Source: Candidatus Polarisedimenticolia bacterium (GTDB taxonomy: Bacteria; Acidobacteriota; Polarisedimenticolia; Gp22-AA2). Taken from it: 64,000 nucleotides of DNA. The stretch lies in NCBI GenBank assembly GCA_036001465.1, contig DASYUH010000006.1:19016-83015 (forward strand), written 5' to 3'. The notes under the pieces were generated by a model. The model saw only the letters and a program-made list of their open reading frames with translations, did no database searches and was not told where the DNA came from. The translations under genes were made by a program, and so were the position numbers. Shown here piece by piece: positions 38,598 to 47,053 of this stretch. Every line of letters starts with the position of its first letter. Position 1 is the first letter of the stretch.

Positions 38598-40637
38598 ATG
38601 ATTCGGCTGGAAGGTGTTCAGCGGAGCTACGGAGTCCACGAGGTCCTGAAGGGGGTGGACTGGGCGATTCCGCCGCGCGCGCGGGTCGGCCTCGTCGGCC
38701 CGAACGGTGCGGGCAAGACGACGATCCTGAGGCTCGTCGCCGGCGTCGAGGAGCCGGATCGCGGCTCGATCAGCATCCTGCGCGGCACCTCGCTCGGGTA
38801 CCTCCCCCAGGAAGGGGCGCGGCTGGCCGAAGGAACCGTGCTCGAGGCCCTTCTGCATCCGTTCTCCGCCATCCTCGAGATGGAGAAGGAGATGGAACGG
38901 CTGCACCACGAGATGGCCACGGCCAGCGGCGAGCGCATGGAGGCCCTCACCCGCAGGGCCGGCGAGGTGCAGCACCGCTTCGAGGCGGCGGGCGGGTTCG
39001 ACCTGGAGGCGAGGGCGAAGGTGATCCTGGGAGGCCTCGGGTTCGGCTCGAGTGACCATGCCCGGCCGCTGCGCGAGTTCTCCGGTGGGTACCGCATGCG
39101 CGCCGCGCTCGGCGCCCTCCTCCTGCGCCGCCCCGACTACCTGCTGCTCGACGAGCCGACGAACCACCTCGACCTCGAGGCGGTCGCCTGGCTGGAGGGG
39201 TTCCTGTCGGACATCCCCTCCGCCCTGGTGGTTGTGTCGCACGACCGGACGTTCCTGAACCGGCTGGCGACGTCGATCGCCGAGATCCGGGGCGGCAGGG
39301 TCACGGTCTGGCCGGGCAACTACGACCGCTATCGCGAGGACAAGGAGAAGGCCCGCGAGCTGGCGGCCAAGAAGGCGGCGAGCGAGGCGCACCGGGTGGA
39401 GGAGGTGGAGCGCTTCATCGAGCGGTTCCGCTACAAGGCGACCAAGGCGCGCCAGGTGCAGAGCCGCATCAAGATGCTGGAGAAGATGGAGCGCACGGAG
39501 GTGATGGCCGAGGACCAGACGTGGCGTTTCTCCTTCCCGCCCGTGACGCGCTCGGGGCAGCGGGTCGCGCTCCTGTCCGGCGTGCGCAAGGGCTTCGGCG
39601 AGCGGCCGGTTCTCAAGGGGCTCGACCTCGAGATCTGGCGCGGCGATCGCATCGCCCTGGTCGGGCCGAACGGCTGCGGCAAGAGCACCCTGCTCCAGGT
39701 GGTCGCGGGCAGGCTGCCGTCCGAGGACGGCAGGGTGGAGATCGGCGAGAAGGTCGTGCTGCACTATTTCGCGCAGCACGTTCTCGAGACCCTGACGCGC
39801 GGCCGGACCGTGCTCGAGGAGATGCAGGCCTGGGCGCCGTCCAAGGCCCCGGGGCAGCTCCGATCGCTGCTCGGCATTTTCCAGTTCTCCGGCGACGAGG
39901 TGTTCAAGAAGGTCGAGGTCCTGAGCGGCGGCGAGAAGAACCGCCTGGCCCTGGCGCGCCTGACGCTCGATCCCGGAAATTTCCTGCTCCTCGACGAGCC
40001 GACCAACCACCTCGACCTGCCGACGCGCGAAGCGCTGGAGGACGCCCTGGCCGGATTCGGCGGCACCCTGCTGTTCGTCTCCCACGACCGCTACTTCATC
40101 AACCGTGTGGCGACGCGCGTCGCGGCGTTCGACGACGGGCGGGTGCGGCTGTACGACGGCGGGTACGACGATTACCTGGCGGCCCTCCGGGCCACGGACC
40201 CCGCACGATCCGCGCGCGCGGCCACCGCATCCACGCCCCCGTCGCGTCCTGCTCCCGGCGCCCGCCCCGTGCCTCGCCGGCCGCCCGGGCTCCCGCCTCG
40301 GACGCGCGCGGCCACCGGCAACGCCCCCCCGCCCCGGACGGGGGGAGCTCGCGAGCAGAGGCGAACCGACGCCGAGGCACGCAACCTCAGGAATCGCGAG
40401 CTGCGGTCGTTCCGCGAGCGGATTGCCGGCCTCGAGGCCGAGATTCTTCCCCACGAGACCCGTCTCAAGGAGATCGAGGCCGCCATGTCGTCGCCCGACG
40501 TGTACAAGGAGCCGGGACTGGCGCGCAAGCTGGGGGAGGAGAAGAAGGCGCTGGAGATCGAGCTTGCCCACCTGTACGACGACTGGGACGAAGCCACCAC
40601 GGAACTGCAGGCTGCAGAGTCACGCCTAGCCCGCTAG
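38598..40637 (+). CDS. ABC-F family ATPase (Uup/EttA-like)
   Basis: Soluble ribosome-associated ABC protein with no membrane domain. The 679-residue protein has two ABC modules. The first has GPNGAGKTTILRLVAG (about residue 35), LREFSGGYRMRAALG and LLLDEPTNHLDLEA; the second has GPNGCGKSTLLQVVAG (about 355), LSGGEKNRLALARL and LLLDEPTNHLDLPT. An ABC-F linker of charged helices (RYREDKEKARELAAKKAASEAHR) joins them. A proline/alanine-rich stretch leads to a C-terminal coiled coil (about 590-679) like that of Uup. It probably acts on stalled ribosomes or replication intermediates; resistance type is possible but not indicated. Confidence 0.92.
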   Translation: MIRLEGVQRSYGVHEVLKGVDWAIPPRARVGLVGPNGAGKTTILRLVAGVEEPDRGSISILRGTSLGYLPQEGARLAEGTVLEALLHPFSAILEMEKEMERLHHEMATASGERMEALTRRAGEVQHRFEAAGGFDLEARAKVILGGLGFGSSDHARPLREFSGGYRMRAALGALLLRRPDYLLLDEPTNHLDLEAVAWLEGFLSDIPSALVVVSHDRTFLNRLATSIAEIRGGRVTVWPGNYDRYREDKEKARELAAKKAASEAHRVEEVERFIERFRYKATKARQVQSRIKMLEKMERTEVMAEDQTWRFSFPPVTRSGQRVALLSGVRKGFGERPVLKGLDLEIWRGDRIALVGPNGCGKSTLLQVVAGRLPSEDGRVEIGEKVVLHYFAQHVLETLTRGRTVLEEMQAWAPSKAPGQLRSLLGIFQFSGDEVFKKVEVLSGGEKNRLALARLTLDPGNFLLLDEPTNHLDLPTREALEDALAGFGGTLLFVSHDRYFINRVATRVAAFDDGRVRLYDGGYDDYLAALRATDPARSARAATASTPPSRPAPGARPVPRRPPGLPPRTRAATGNAPPPRTGGAREQRRTDAEARNLRNRELRSFRERIAGLEAEILPHETRLKEIEAAMSSPDVYKEPGLARKLGEEKKALEIELAHLYDDWDEATTELQAAESRLAR

Positions 40638-40643
40638 GAGCCC

Positions 40644-40820
40644 GGAGCCTGTCCCCCACGGATGTCACATTTCGCGTTCGGAACGACAGTTTTGTCAGCG
40701 CATGTTACATGGACATGCCGCCAACGCAATGTCTCCATTGCGCCTATCTTGAGACCAAAATTAAACCATTTGGATTGAATAACTTGCAAATTCAATTACA
40801 TCCGACGGCTACGAACCCTT
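40644..40820 (+). promoter_or_regulatory. AT-rich upstream regulatory region with inverted repeats
   Basis: This stretch is much richer in A+T than its surroundings (especially 40745-40800). It holds three inverted repeats: GACA-GTTT-TGTC (40685-40696), GCATGT-N7-ACATGC (40700-40718) and CGCAATG-TCTC-CATTGCG (40725-40742). The last lies about 80 bp upstream of the sigma54 element, a usual place for an enhancer-binding-protein site. The AT-rich segment between could allow bending. No gene is seen here. Confidence 0.5.
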
Positions 40821-40838
40821 GTGGCAGACATCTTGCTA
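40821..40838 (+). promoter_or_regulatory. Sigma54 (-24/-12) promoter of the dockerin/cohesin genes
   Basis: TGGCAG-N5-TTGCT (40822-40837) matches TGGCAC-N5-TTGCW with one mismatch and correct spacing between the GG and GC. Transcription would begin near 40848, before the ATG at 40935. Three short inverted repeats and an AT-rich stretch lie upstream. Confidence 0.6.
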
Positions 40839-40934
40839 AACCCCAATCTGTACGGGGGATGGAGTGGTGCGCTCTCACGGGGGGGCTTGTTGGCGACACG
40901 CGGGAGGGGCGTGATCGGTGGGAAGCTGGCGGCC

Positions 40935-41708
40935 ATGTTGTCCTGGCTGTTCGTCGCCGTATGGGCCACCCTACCCGCTTCGGCAGCATCACTAGTCCGG
41001 CTTGCCTGGGATGCCAACAGTGAATCGGACCTCGCCGGATACCGGCTTCACTACGGAACCTCGCCCGGCGTCTACAATCAGACACAGGAAGCAGGCACGG
41101 CCACCAGCCTGGAACTCTGGAGCCTCGATCCCAGCACGACCTATTACTTCGTGGTTCACGCCTTCGACCGTGCGGGCAACGAGAGCCCGGCGTCCAATGC
41201 GGTCAGCGCTCGACCCGTGGTGGTGGTCGGTCCCGCGCCGATCGTGTCCTCGGCCGTGGAGGTCGCGACCCATTCACACTACATTCTCCAATCCGGAAGG
41301 CATACGGTGCGAGTGTCCGGCTCCAATTTCCAGGATGGAGCCCTGATGAATCTCGGTCCCGGGATCGTGCCTGGAGCCACATCCCTCGCCGATCCGACCG
41401 AGCTCACGGCCACGATCGATGTCGCGTCGACTGCGACCCTGGGGCCGCGGACTCTTGTCGTCACCAATCCCGACAGCGTCTCCGGAAGCAGGCTCGATGC
41501 GCTCGCGGTGGTCAAGACGGCCGACATCGTTCGTGACTGCCTGATCGATGGTTCGGATCTCAACATCCTGGCGCGGGCCTGGAACACCCGCAGCGGTGAA
41601 GTCGGCTATGTCGCCGAGTCCGACCTGGACGGGGACGATTATGTCGGCCCGGTCGACCTGACCATTTTCGGCGAGTACTTTGGTCAGAGGCTCACGGTGT
41701 GTCCGTGA
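40935..41708 (+). CDS. Secreted FN3 / IPT-like / dockerin protein
   Basis: The 257-residue protein has a signal peptide (about residues 1-18, cleavage near SAA). A fibronectin type III domain follows (LVRLAWDANSESDLAGYRLHYGTSPGVYNQ... STTYYFVVHAFDRAGNESPAS), then an IPT/TIG-like Ig domain (about 110-200), and at the C-terminus a dockerin-like pair of F-hands: DCLIDGSDLNILARAW, degenerate, and SDLDGDDYVGPVDLTIFGEYFG, a complete calcium loop. The ATG at 40935 is chosen because the frame's earlier GTG (40821) lies inside the sigma54 promoter. It overlaps the next gene by 10 bp. The dockerin should bind a cohesin; the two next genes supply candidates. Confidence 0.75.
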   Translation: MLSWLFVAVWATLPASAASLVRLAWDANSESDLAGYRLHYGTSPGVYNQTQEAGTATSLELWSLDPSTTYYFVVHAFDRAGNESPASNAVSARPVVVVGPAPIVSSAVEVATHSHYILQSGRHTVRVSGSNFQDGALMNLGPGIVPGATSLADPTELTATIDVASTATLGPRTLVVTNPDSVSGSRLDALAVVKTADIVRDCLIDGSDLNILARAWNTRSGEVGYVAESDLDGDDYVGPVDLTIFGEYFGQRLTVCP

Positions 41709-42301
41709 CGGCCCGGCGCCGGGGGCGCGCATGGAGGGCGGCGGCCGTCCTGTGCCTGGTTCCGTGTGTCGCGTTCGTCGGCTGCAGCGGGGGGGAGGGG
41801 GACCCCCCGGTCGCGTGCCTGCCGATCAGCTTCACGCCCGCGATCGGCACGATCGCGAGCGGAAGTGTCTTCCTCGGGGAGCTGACCTCCACCTGCACCT
41901 CGGTCGACGTCGTGGTGATGGTCAACGATCTCTCGGGCATCTTCACCGTGGGGTTCGATCTCGCCTTCCCGGCTTCCGTCCTGAGTTATGACAGTTACAC
42001 CGCGGGACCGCTGCTCCTCAAAGGCTCGCCAACCCAGAACCCCTTCTTCGTCGTGATCGATCCCAGTCCCGGGGTCGTTCAGGTTTCGGCGACCCGCCTC
42101 AGCCCGGACCCGAGCGTGGCCGCGGTCGGGAGCGAGATGCTGATGACCCTGAGGTTCAGCAAGGTCTCCAGCGGGACGGGGGCCATCGATTTCGACGACG
42201 GCTCGGGAAGCCTGGTCGACGAAGTGGTGCTCGACGAAAACGGCGCGACCCGCCCCGCCTCGTTCCAGCCGGATCACGGCGGAATCGTCCTGGTGCCCTG
42301 A
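41699..42301 (+). CDS. Cohesin-domain lipoprotein
   Basis: The 200-residue protein has a basic N-terminus, a hydrophobic core and a probable lipobox AFVGC (Cys 29), so it should be lipid-anchored. The remainder is a cohesin-like beta-sandwich: SVDVVVMVNDLSGIFTVGFDLAFPASVLSYDSYTAGPLL, then VQVSATRLSPDPSVAAVGSEMLMTLRFSKVSSGTGAIDFDDGSGSLVDE. This pattern, with the flanking V-x-V-x-V strands and late LRF strand, is the bacterial cohesin fold. It overlaps both neighbours (GTG at 41699; stop shares bases with the next ATG). It probably holds the dockerin protein encoded just upstream at the surface. Confidence 0.75.
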   Translation: MSVTARRRGRAWRAAAVLCLVPCVAFVGCSGGEGDPPVACLPISFTPAIGTIASGSVFLGELTSTCTSVDVVVMVNDLSGIFTVGFDLAFPASVLSYDSYTAGPLLLKGSPTQNPFFVVIDPSPGVVQVSATRLSPDPSVAAVGSEMLMTLRFSKVSSGTGAIDFDDGSGSLVDEVVLDENGATRPASFQPDHGGIVLVP

Positions 42302-43314
42302 TGACCTGGAGAACCTATCAGGCGTTCCTGATCGCCGCCGCCCTCATCGCCGGCTTCCTCCTGGCCCTGCCGGTCTGGGACTGGTGGCAATACGGACGCA
42401 TCGTCTCGGAGTCGCCACGGGTGGACTATGCGACCCCGGTCGAATCGGAAGCTCCCCCGACGCATGCGGTCGCAACGGTGCCCAGCGCTGGCGGGGCCAC
42501 GCTGGCCGCGGCCATGGTCGTCCCTCAGGTTCAGCGGACCGCGCGATCGATGGATGTCGAGCCGGCGGTTCCCCCTGCCCCCTCCCGCATCGATCGTGGA
42601 GCCGAGCCGAAGAAACCGGCCCCGGCGGCTGTGGACAGGCCCGGGCGCGGCGCGCTCCTGCGCCCGCCGGCCCCGGAGGGGAGATCCTCCTCCCTCGAAG
42701 GGGGCGGCGCCGCCGGCACCGCTCCGCCACCTTCGAACACGAGTCCACTGGTCTGGGTTCGGAGCCTGCCGATCCAGATCCCCTTGATCGCCCCCCCCGT
42801 GGAACGGCAGCCCCCCCCGGCAGAAGCTCCCGCTCCCGAGACTGGACAGGAATCCTCCAAGCCGCCGGAGGAGCCCAACGATTCCTCCGAGTCGGGTGGG
42901 CTGCGTGTCAGCCTCGTTCCGAGCGTGCCGACGGTCGACTACGGCAAGGTCATGTCGGTCCGCGTCGTTCTGTCCGGCGGTGAGGGAATCACGAGCGTCC
43001 CGTTCCATCTGAAGTTCGACCCGGCCCTCCTTGAATTCCTGGGGGCACGGACGGGATCGGCGTTCCTCTCCAGCTCGCTGAATCCGCTGCTTCTGGCGTC
43101 CGTCAATCCGGAGCGCCCCGGAGATCTGGCCGTCGGTCTCGCTCTCGTCGGTGATTCCCGGACCCTCAACGGCTCGGGGAGCCTTGTGGTGCTCGATTTT
43201 CGCGCCATCGGCCGCGGACGGACCGAACTGACCTTCGAGAACTCGAGCGTGCGCGGAGTCACCAGCGAGCCTCTGCCCGCGGAATTCGCCAACACCATCA
43301 TCCAGGTCGACTGA
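42301..43314 (+). CDS. Membrane-anchored cohesin-domain protein
   Basis: The 337-residue protein has an N-terminal membrane helix (about residues 7-27, AFLIAAALIAGFLLALPVW). A long Pro/Ala/Glu-rich linker follows (about 40-195), and a C-terminal cohesin-like domain (about 200-337: VDYGKVMSVRVVLSGGEGITSVPFHLKFDPALLEFLGARTG, LAVGLALVGDSRTLNGSGSLVVLDFRAIGRGRTELTFENSSV). The helix would anchor it in the inner membrane with the linker spanning the periplasm. The start shares its ATG with the stop of the previous gene (TGATG). It is the last gene of the three-gene set. Confidence 0.75.
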   Translation: MTWRTYQAFLIAAALIAGFLLALPVWDWWQYGRIVSESPRVDYATPVESEAPPTHAVATVPSAGGATLAAAMVVPQVQRTARSMDVEPAVPPAPSRIDRGAEPKKPAPAAVDRPGRGALLRPPAPEGRSSSLEGGGAAGTAPPPSNTSPLVWVRSLPIQIPLIAPPVERQPPPAEAPAPETGQESSKPPEEPNDSSESGGLRVSLVPSVPTVDYGKVMSVRVVLSGGEGITSVPFHLKFDPALLEFLGARTGSAFLSSSLNPLLLASVNPERPGDLAVGLALVGDSRTLNGSGSLVVLDFRAIGRGRTELTFENSSVRGVTSEPLPAEFANTIIQVD

Positions 43315-43324
43315 CCCCCGGGCC

Positions 43325-43347
43325 AGGAGCCTGTCCGGGTATCGGGC
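43325..43347. repeat. Short dispersed motif, copy after the cohesin genes
   Basis: GAGCCTGTCCGGGTATCGGGC lies just after the stop of the membrane-anchored cohesin gene. The core matches the copy at 16096 at 19 of 21 positions; weaker partial copies occur near 28310 and 40644. Confidence 0.35.
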
Positions 43348-43365
43348 CGGGCCAGGAGCTCACAC

Positions 43366-45384
43366 CTAGGGCGCGATCAGCCGGTAGACGCTGTAGGCGT
43401 CCCGGTGATAGGCCAGGGAGAGGCAGGGCCATTGGTCCGCGCCGGCCAGAAGAGGGAAGTCCCGCGTTTCCGGCGGCCCCACGACCAGGACGGCGATCTC
43501 CATCCCTCGCAGGGTGGCACAGGCCGCGGTCGGATCGGAGGTCGAGAATGCCTCGTGCAGAGAGTCCATCCGCCGCGCATAGTCCTCCGGCTTCGCATAG
43601 AACAGGCGTCCCGCCCAGGTGTCCGAAAGGACCGCGGGATGGCCGCTTACGTACACGAGCTCGGGATTGTCGCGGAGCGGGGATCCCTGCACCAGCCACC
43701 CCGGCGGGACCTGGGAGCGGATCCACCGGCCGGCCGCCACTTCGTCGGGTGACAGGGCCGGCTTGGCCACCGCGGCGCCGATCGCGAACCACGCCACCGA
43801 GAGGAAGCCGAGCCCCAGCGCCGCCAGGGTGGCCATCCGGGTCCACCGTTCGTCCTGATTTGGAACCGGATGCGGCGGGAACAGGCGACTCAGGGCGAGC
43901 CCGCTGAAGACGGCAAGGCCGATCCAGAGGAACATCGACATCCGCATCGCCAGGTCGTTGTTCTCGCCGGTTGAAGCCACGAAACAGATGGTGGGCAGGC
44001 TCACGGCGCCCATCAGGAAAAAGGGGCTCAGCGCGCCCATCCCTTTAGTCTCGCGCCAGGTGGCGATCAGCCCCATCAGCCCCAGGAGGAGCGCGGGCCC
44101 GAATTCCAGGAACACCTGGAACGGGACCAGCAGACCCGGGTGAGCCCAACGGAATTTCTCGACGCCTCCCCCATCCCCCATGTAGAGATGCAGGACCGGC
44201 AGGGCCAGCAGCACCGCGAGGCTTCCGGCCAGGGCGTTCCGGAAGAGGATGTCGCGGCCGATCCGGAACCGGGAGAGGATGAACCGGGCCAGATCGGGGA
44301 CTCTCAGCAACACCAGGGTCGCCGCCCCGCCGAGGGCCACATATCCGTTGTAGCCTGCCATCGAGGCGAGGCAGGCGCCCGCCATGGCCAACGTCGAGGG
44401 GTCCGTCTCGGCTTTGCGGAGGTGCAGGAGAGCAAGGAGGAAGACCACCATGGCTGCGACCGCGTGGGGCACCCAGTAGAAGCTGGCGAAGAGGCTCGGC
44501 GCCAGCATCCCTTGATTCGAGACCCAGCTGTCCACGTTCCAGTGCCTCAGGAGGAATCGCACCGGTGACCCGATGCCGCCCTCCTTGAGGAGGAGCTGAA
44601 CGATCATCGGGCTCAGATCGAACCCGCCGACCAGACTGACCAGGGGGAGCGAGAAGAGGGCTATCCGGCCGTCTCCCGTGAGCTCCGAGACGACGCGGTA
44701 GAAGGTGGAGAGGAAGGCGGCGGCGAGCAGGAGGGTGATTGTCGCGATGACCAGGTAGGTGTGGGCTCCTGCTCCGGCGATGACCAGGACCGCCCCGACG
44801 AGGATGTGAAAGAAGGTGTGGTAGTAGAACGGGGAATCGCTCTTCAGGAAGGGGTTGAGCGGAGGCAGGCCGCGGGTGGCGATCGACTCCGCGATGGCGA
44901 GGTGGTTGTTCAGGTCCCAGCCCTTGACGCACGTCTCTCCCCCGTCGGAAGTCGGGCCGATGGCCAGAGTCGGAGCCAAAAGCAGAAGCGTCGCCATCAG
45001 GATCAGGCCGACGGCGGGGGGAGCCCTTCTCGGGACGGGCATGACGGCCGCCCGGGGCAGGACCGCGCCGAGGAGGAGCAGCCCCGATGTCACGCCGCCC
45101 AGAACGCCGAGCACGTGAAGCCGGTCGAACGGAACGATCAGGCCGGCCAGGCGAAGGGAGAGGGGCGTGATGGCGAGCGAGGCGGCGACCGAGGAGAGGA
45201 TGCCCGATGACGAGCCGAGCCGGGCGGGAGTCCGCAGGCACAGGAGGAGCGCCTGGCCCGGAAGCAGCAGGGTGAGGATCATCCCCGCCACAATTCCGGC
45301 CGCGCCTCCCGGGAACAACGACAGGAGAAGCGCGGCGAGGAGCAGGGCCAGGCCCCTGAGGGAGGGGTGTCCGACTCCAGTCAC
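43366..45384 (-). CDS. Multi-spanning GT-C-like membrane protein
   Basis: The 672-residue protein has around 12-14 hydrophobic helices and a C-terminal soluble part. The loop KGWDLNNHLAIAESIATRGLPPLNPFLKSDSPFYYHTFFHIL resembles the first lumenal/periplasmic loop of lipid-linked-sugar glycosyltransferases of the GT-C fold. No exact family is recognised. The start is GTG at 45384, overlapping the stop of the next upstream gene (GTGA). It probably works in surface-glycan assembly with its neighbour. Confidence 0.7.
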   Translation of the reverse strand: MTGVGHPSLRGLALLLAALLLSLFPGGAAGIVAGMILTLLLPGQALLLCLRTPARLGSSSGILSSVAASLAITPLSLRLAGLIVPFDRLHVLGVLGGVTSGLLLLGAVLPRAAVMPVPRRAPPAVGLILMATLLLLAPTLAIGPTSDGGETCVKGWDLNNHLAIAESIATRGLPPLNPFLKSDSPFYYHTFFHILVGAVLVIAGAGAHTYLVIATITLLLAAAFLSTFYRVVSELTGDGRIALFSLPLVSLVGGFDLSPMIVQLLLKEGGIGSPVRFLLRHWNVDSWVSNQGMLAPSLFASFYWVPHAVAAMVVFLLALLHLRKAETDPSTLAMAGACLASMAGYNGYVALGGAATLVLLRVPDLARFILSRFRIGRDILFRNALAGSLAVLLALPVLHLYMGDGGGVEKFRWAHPGLLVPFQVFLEFGPALLLGLMGLIATWRETKGMGALSPFFLMGAVSLPTICFVASTGENNDLAMRMSMFLWIGLAVFSGLALSRLFPPHPVPNQDERWTRMATLAALGLGFLSVAWFAIGAAVAKPALSPDEVAAGRWIRSQVPPGWLVQGSPLRDNPELVYVSGHPAVLSDTWAGRLFYAKPEDYARRMDSLHEAFSTSDPTAACATLRGMEIAVLVVGPPETRDFPLLAGADQWPCLSLAYHRDAYSVYRLIAP

Positions 45385-46850
45385 TGCGAGTCTCCATCCC
45401 GCGCCGGTGTCGGTTCAGCGGCCCGCGGGACGTAGAGGTAGGCGGCTGCCCGGTAAGCCTCGATTCTCTGTCCGGCGAGGAAGCCGGGATCAACGGCGGC
45501 CAGCTCCCCGCGACGCTCGGAGCGCCAGCCGTGGGAGAAGACGAGCCACCATCTGGACCGGGGAGCGGTCGCCATCAACCGGTTCACCTCGGGGAGATAG
45601 TCCCGAATCACCGACTCCCTGCCTTCCACCACTCGTGCCGGTTCCCCGTGATAGTAGAACCTGAACTGCGGCAACGCGTCCTTGTTGACGAGAATCCGGT
45701 CCTCAGGACGGGCCGCCTCTTCGAGCGCCCTGATCACCGGGCGCATGTCCTGGCCCCCGGGCTCCGTGTGATAACGGTAGAGAAAGACCCCGCAGCCGCC
45801 GGCGATGGCGACCAGGAGCGCTGCCGCCGGCAGCCCTCGGAACCGGTGGCGCAGCGACTCGATGCCGGCCGCCCCGGCGACATAGAAAAGCGGCGCGGTG
45901 AAGAGCATCTGCCTCGTGCCCCCGTACGGATAGAGTCGAAAAGCCGAGGCGGCCGCGGCCGACACCAGGACCCCCAGGAAGAGAATGACCAGCGCCGCGC
46001 CGCGCCGATGGCGGCAGAGCCGGACCATCCCGAGGACCGCCAGCGAGCCGAAGAGCAAGCCGGTCCCGGGGTGGATGAAGGAGAAAAAGGAGAACAGATC
46101 CCAGGTGCTCCGGGCCAGGAAACGAAGGCCCGGCAGCAGGGCCGCCGGCATGAACTTATCCTCGTAGAACGACGGCGGGGTCCCCTGGGTGAGCTGCACC
46201 GGGAGGGAACGCAGGTACCAGGGAGAGGCCAGTGCGGCTCCAGCCATCAGGCCGATCAGGGTCCGCCACCAGGCAGGACCCCGGGCACGGAGACCGCGGC
46301 AGACCAGGAGGATCCCCATGGTCGTCACCAGCCAGACGCTGCCGTAGACGGAGAGGAGGGCGGCGAAGGTCGACAACCCGAGGAGGGACGCATCCTTCCA
46401 GCCTTGGGATTCCTCTCCGTCCGTCGACTCGAGGAATGCCGTGACCAGGACGGCGGCGCACAGCATCCCCTGGCTGTAGACGCGCAGGGACTGGGAATAT
46501 CGGATCGCGTAGGGAGCGAACGCGATGAAGAAGGCCGACGCCCGGGCCATCCACGGGCTGGACGTGGCGGCCATCGTCATGCGGTAGGCGGCCGCTATGG
46601 CCAGGATGCCGAGGATCCAGGGCAGGAGGCGCAGCCAGGTTTCGCTTCGCCCGGCGAGCGAGTGGACGTGAAGCAGGTAGGCGAACCCGGGGGGATCGAG
46701 AGTGATCTCGCGATTGGAGATCAGCACGCTGCCCTGGGAGGCCCAGTACTGCTGGCACTCGTCGTAGGACAGGCTGCGCTCGCCGAGGCCGATCGTCCGC
46801 ACGGCCGCCCCTGCAAGGAGGATGGTCCAGAGCCAGCGATCGTTCTTCAT
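45381..46850 (-). CDS. Family 39-like membrane glycosyltransferase
   Basis: The 489-residue protein has around 10 membrane helices and the ArnT/PMT-type first-loop acidic motif GERSLSYDECQQYWASQG (DE motif, about residues 25-40), then MTMAATSSPWMARASAFFIAFAPYAIRYSQSLRVYSQGMLCA. This matches polyprenyl-phosphate-sugar transferases of the GT39/GT83 type. It is coupled to the following gene by a 4-bp overlap. The Met at 46850 is taken over an upstream start. The substrate is unknown. Confidence 0.75.
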   Translation of the reverse strand: MKNDRWLWTILLAGAAVRTIGLGERSLSYDECQQYWASQGSVLISNREITLDPPGFAYLLHVHSLAGRSETWLRLLPWILGILAIAAAYRMTMAATSSPWMARASAFFIAFAPYAIRYSQSLRVYSQGMLCAAVLVTAFLESTDGEESQGWKDASLLGLSTFAALLSVYGSVWLVTTMGILLVCRGLRARGPAWWRTLIGLMAGAALASPWYLRSLPVQLTQGTPPSFYEDKFMPAALLPGLRFLARSTWDLFSFFSFIHPGTGLLFGSLAVLGMVRLCRHRRGAALVILFLGVLVSAAAASAFRLYPYGGTRQMLFTAPLFYVAGAAGIESLRHRFRGLPAAALLVAIAGGCGVFLYRYHTEPGGQDMRPVIRALEEAARPEDRILVNKDALPQFRFYYHGEPARVVEGRESVIRDYLPEVNRLMATAPRSRWWLVFSHGWRSERRGELAAVDPGFLAGQRIEAYRAAAYLYVPRAAEPTPARDGDSQ

Positions 46851-46975
46851 CCGGCACGATGAGTGGATCGTCCCGCGCTGCACGCGTCGCCGCCCGAACC
46901 GTCGGCCGCGTTCGGATTCTAGCAGGTCATCCGAAGTGCCGCCGCGAGCCCATCTCGTGATTCCGCGCCGTTTGA

Positions 46976-46981
46976 TAGAAT
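46976..46981 (+). promoter_or_regulatory. Extended -10 promoter candidate for the first sulfatase-like gene
   Basis: TGATAGAAT is an extended -10 (TG-n-TAGAAT), about 70 nt before the GTG at 47054; the -35 is weak. Confidence 0.35.
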
Positions 46982-47053
46982 TCCCGCCGACCGACCTCGG
47001 GGAGCGCCGATGGTGTCCAGTGCAAGTGCCCGAAATCGACCGGCCCGGACACG

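Noticed and set aside
40821..40934. Upstream extension of the dockerin protein from the GTG at 40821.
   Set aside because: That codon lies inside the sigma54 -24 element, and a good signal peptide begins at the ATG at 40935.
40935..43314. PEP-CTERM/exosortase system, suggested by sigma54 control of secreted proteins.
   Set aside because: No PEP-plus-helix-plus-Arg tail is present on any of the three proteins and no exosortase is in the window.
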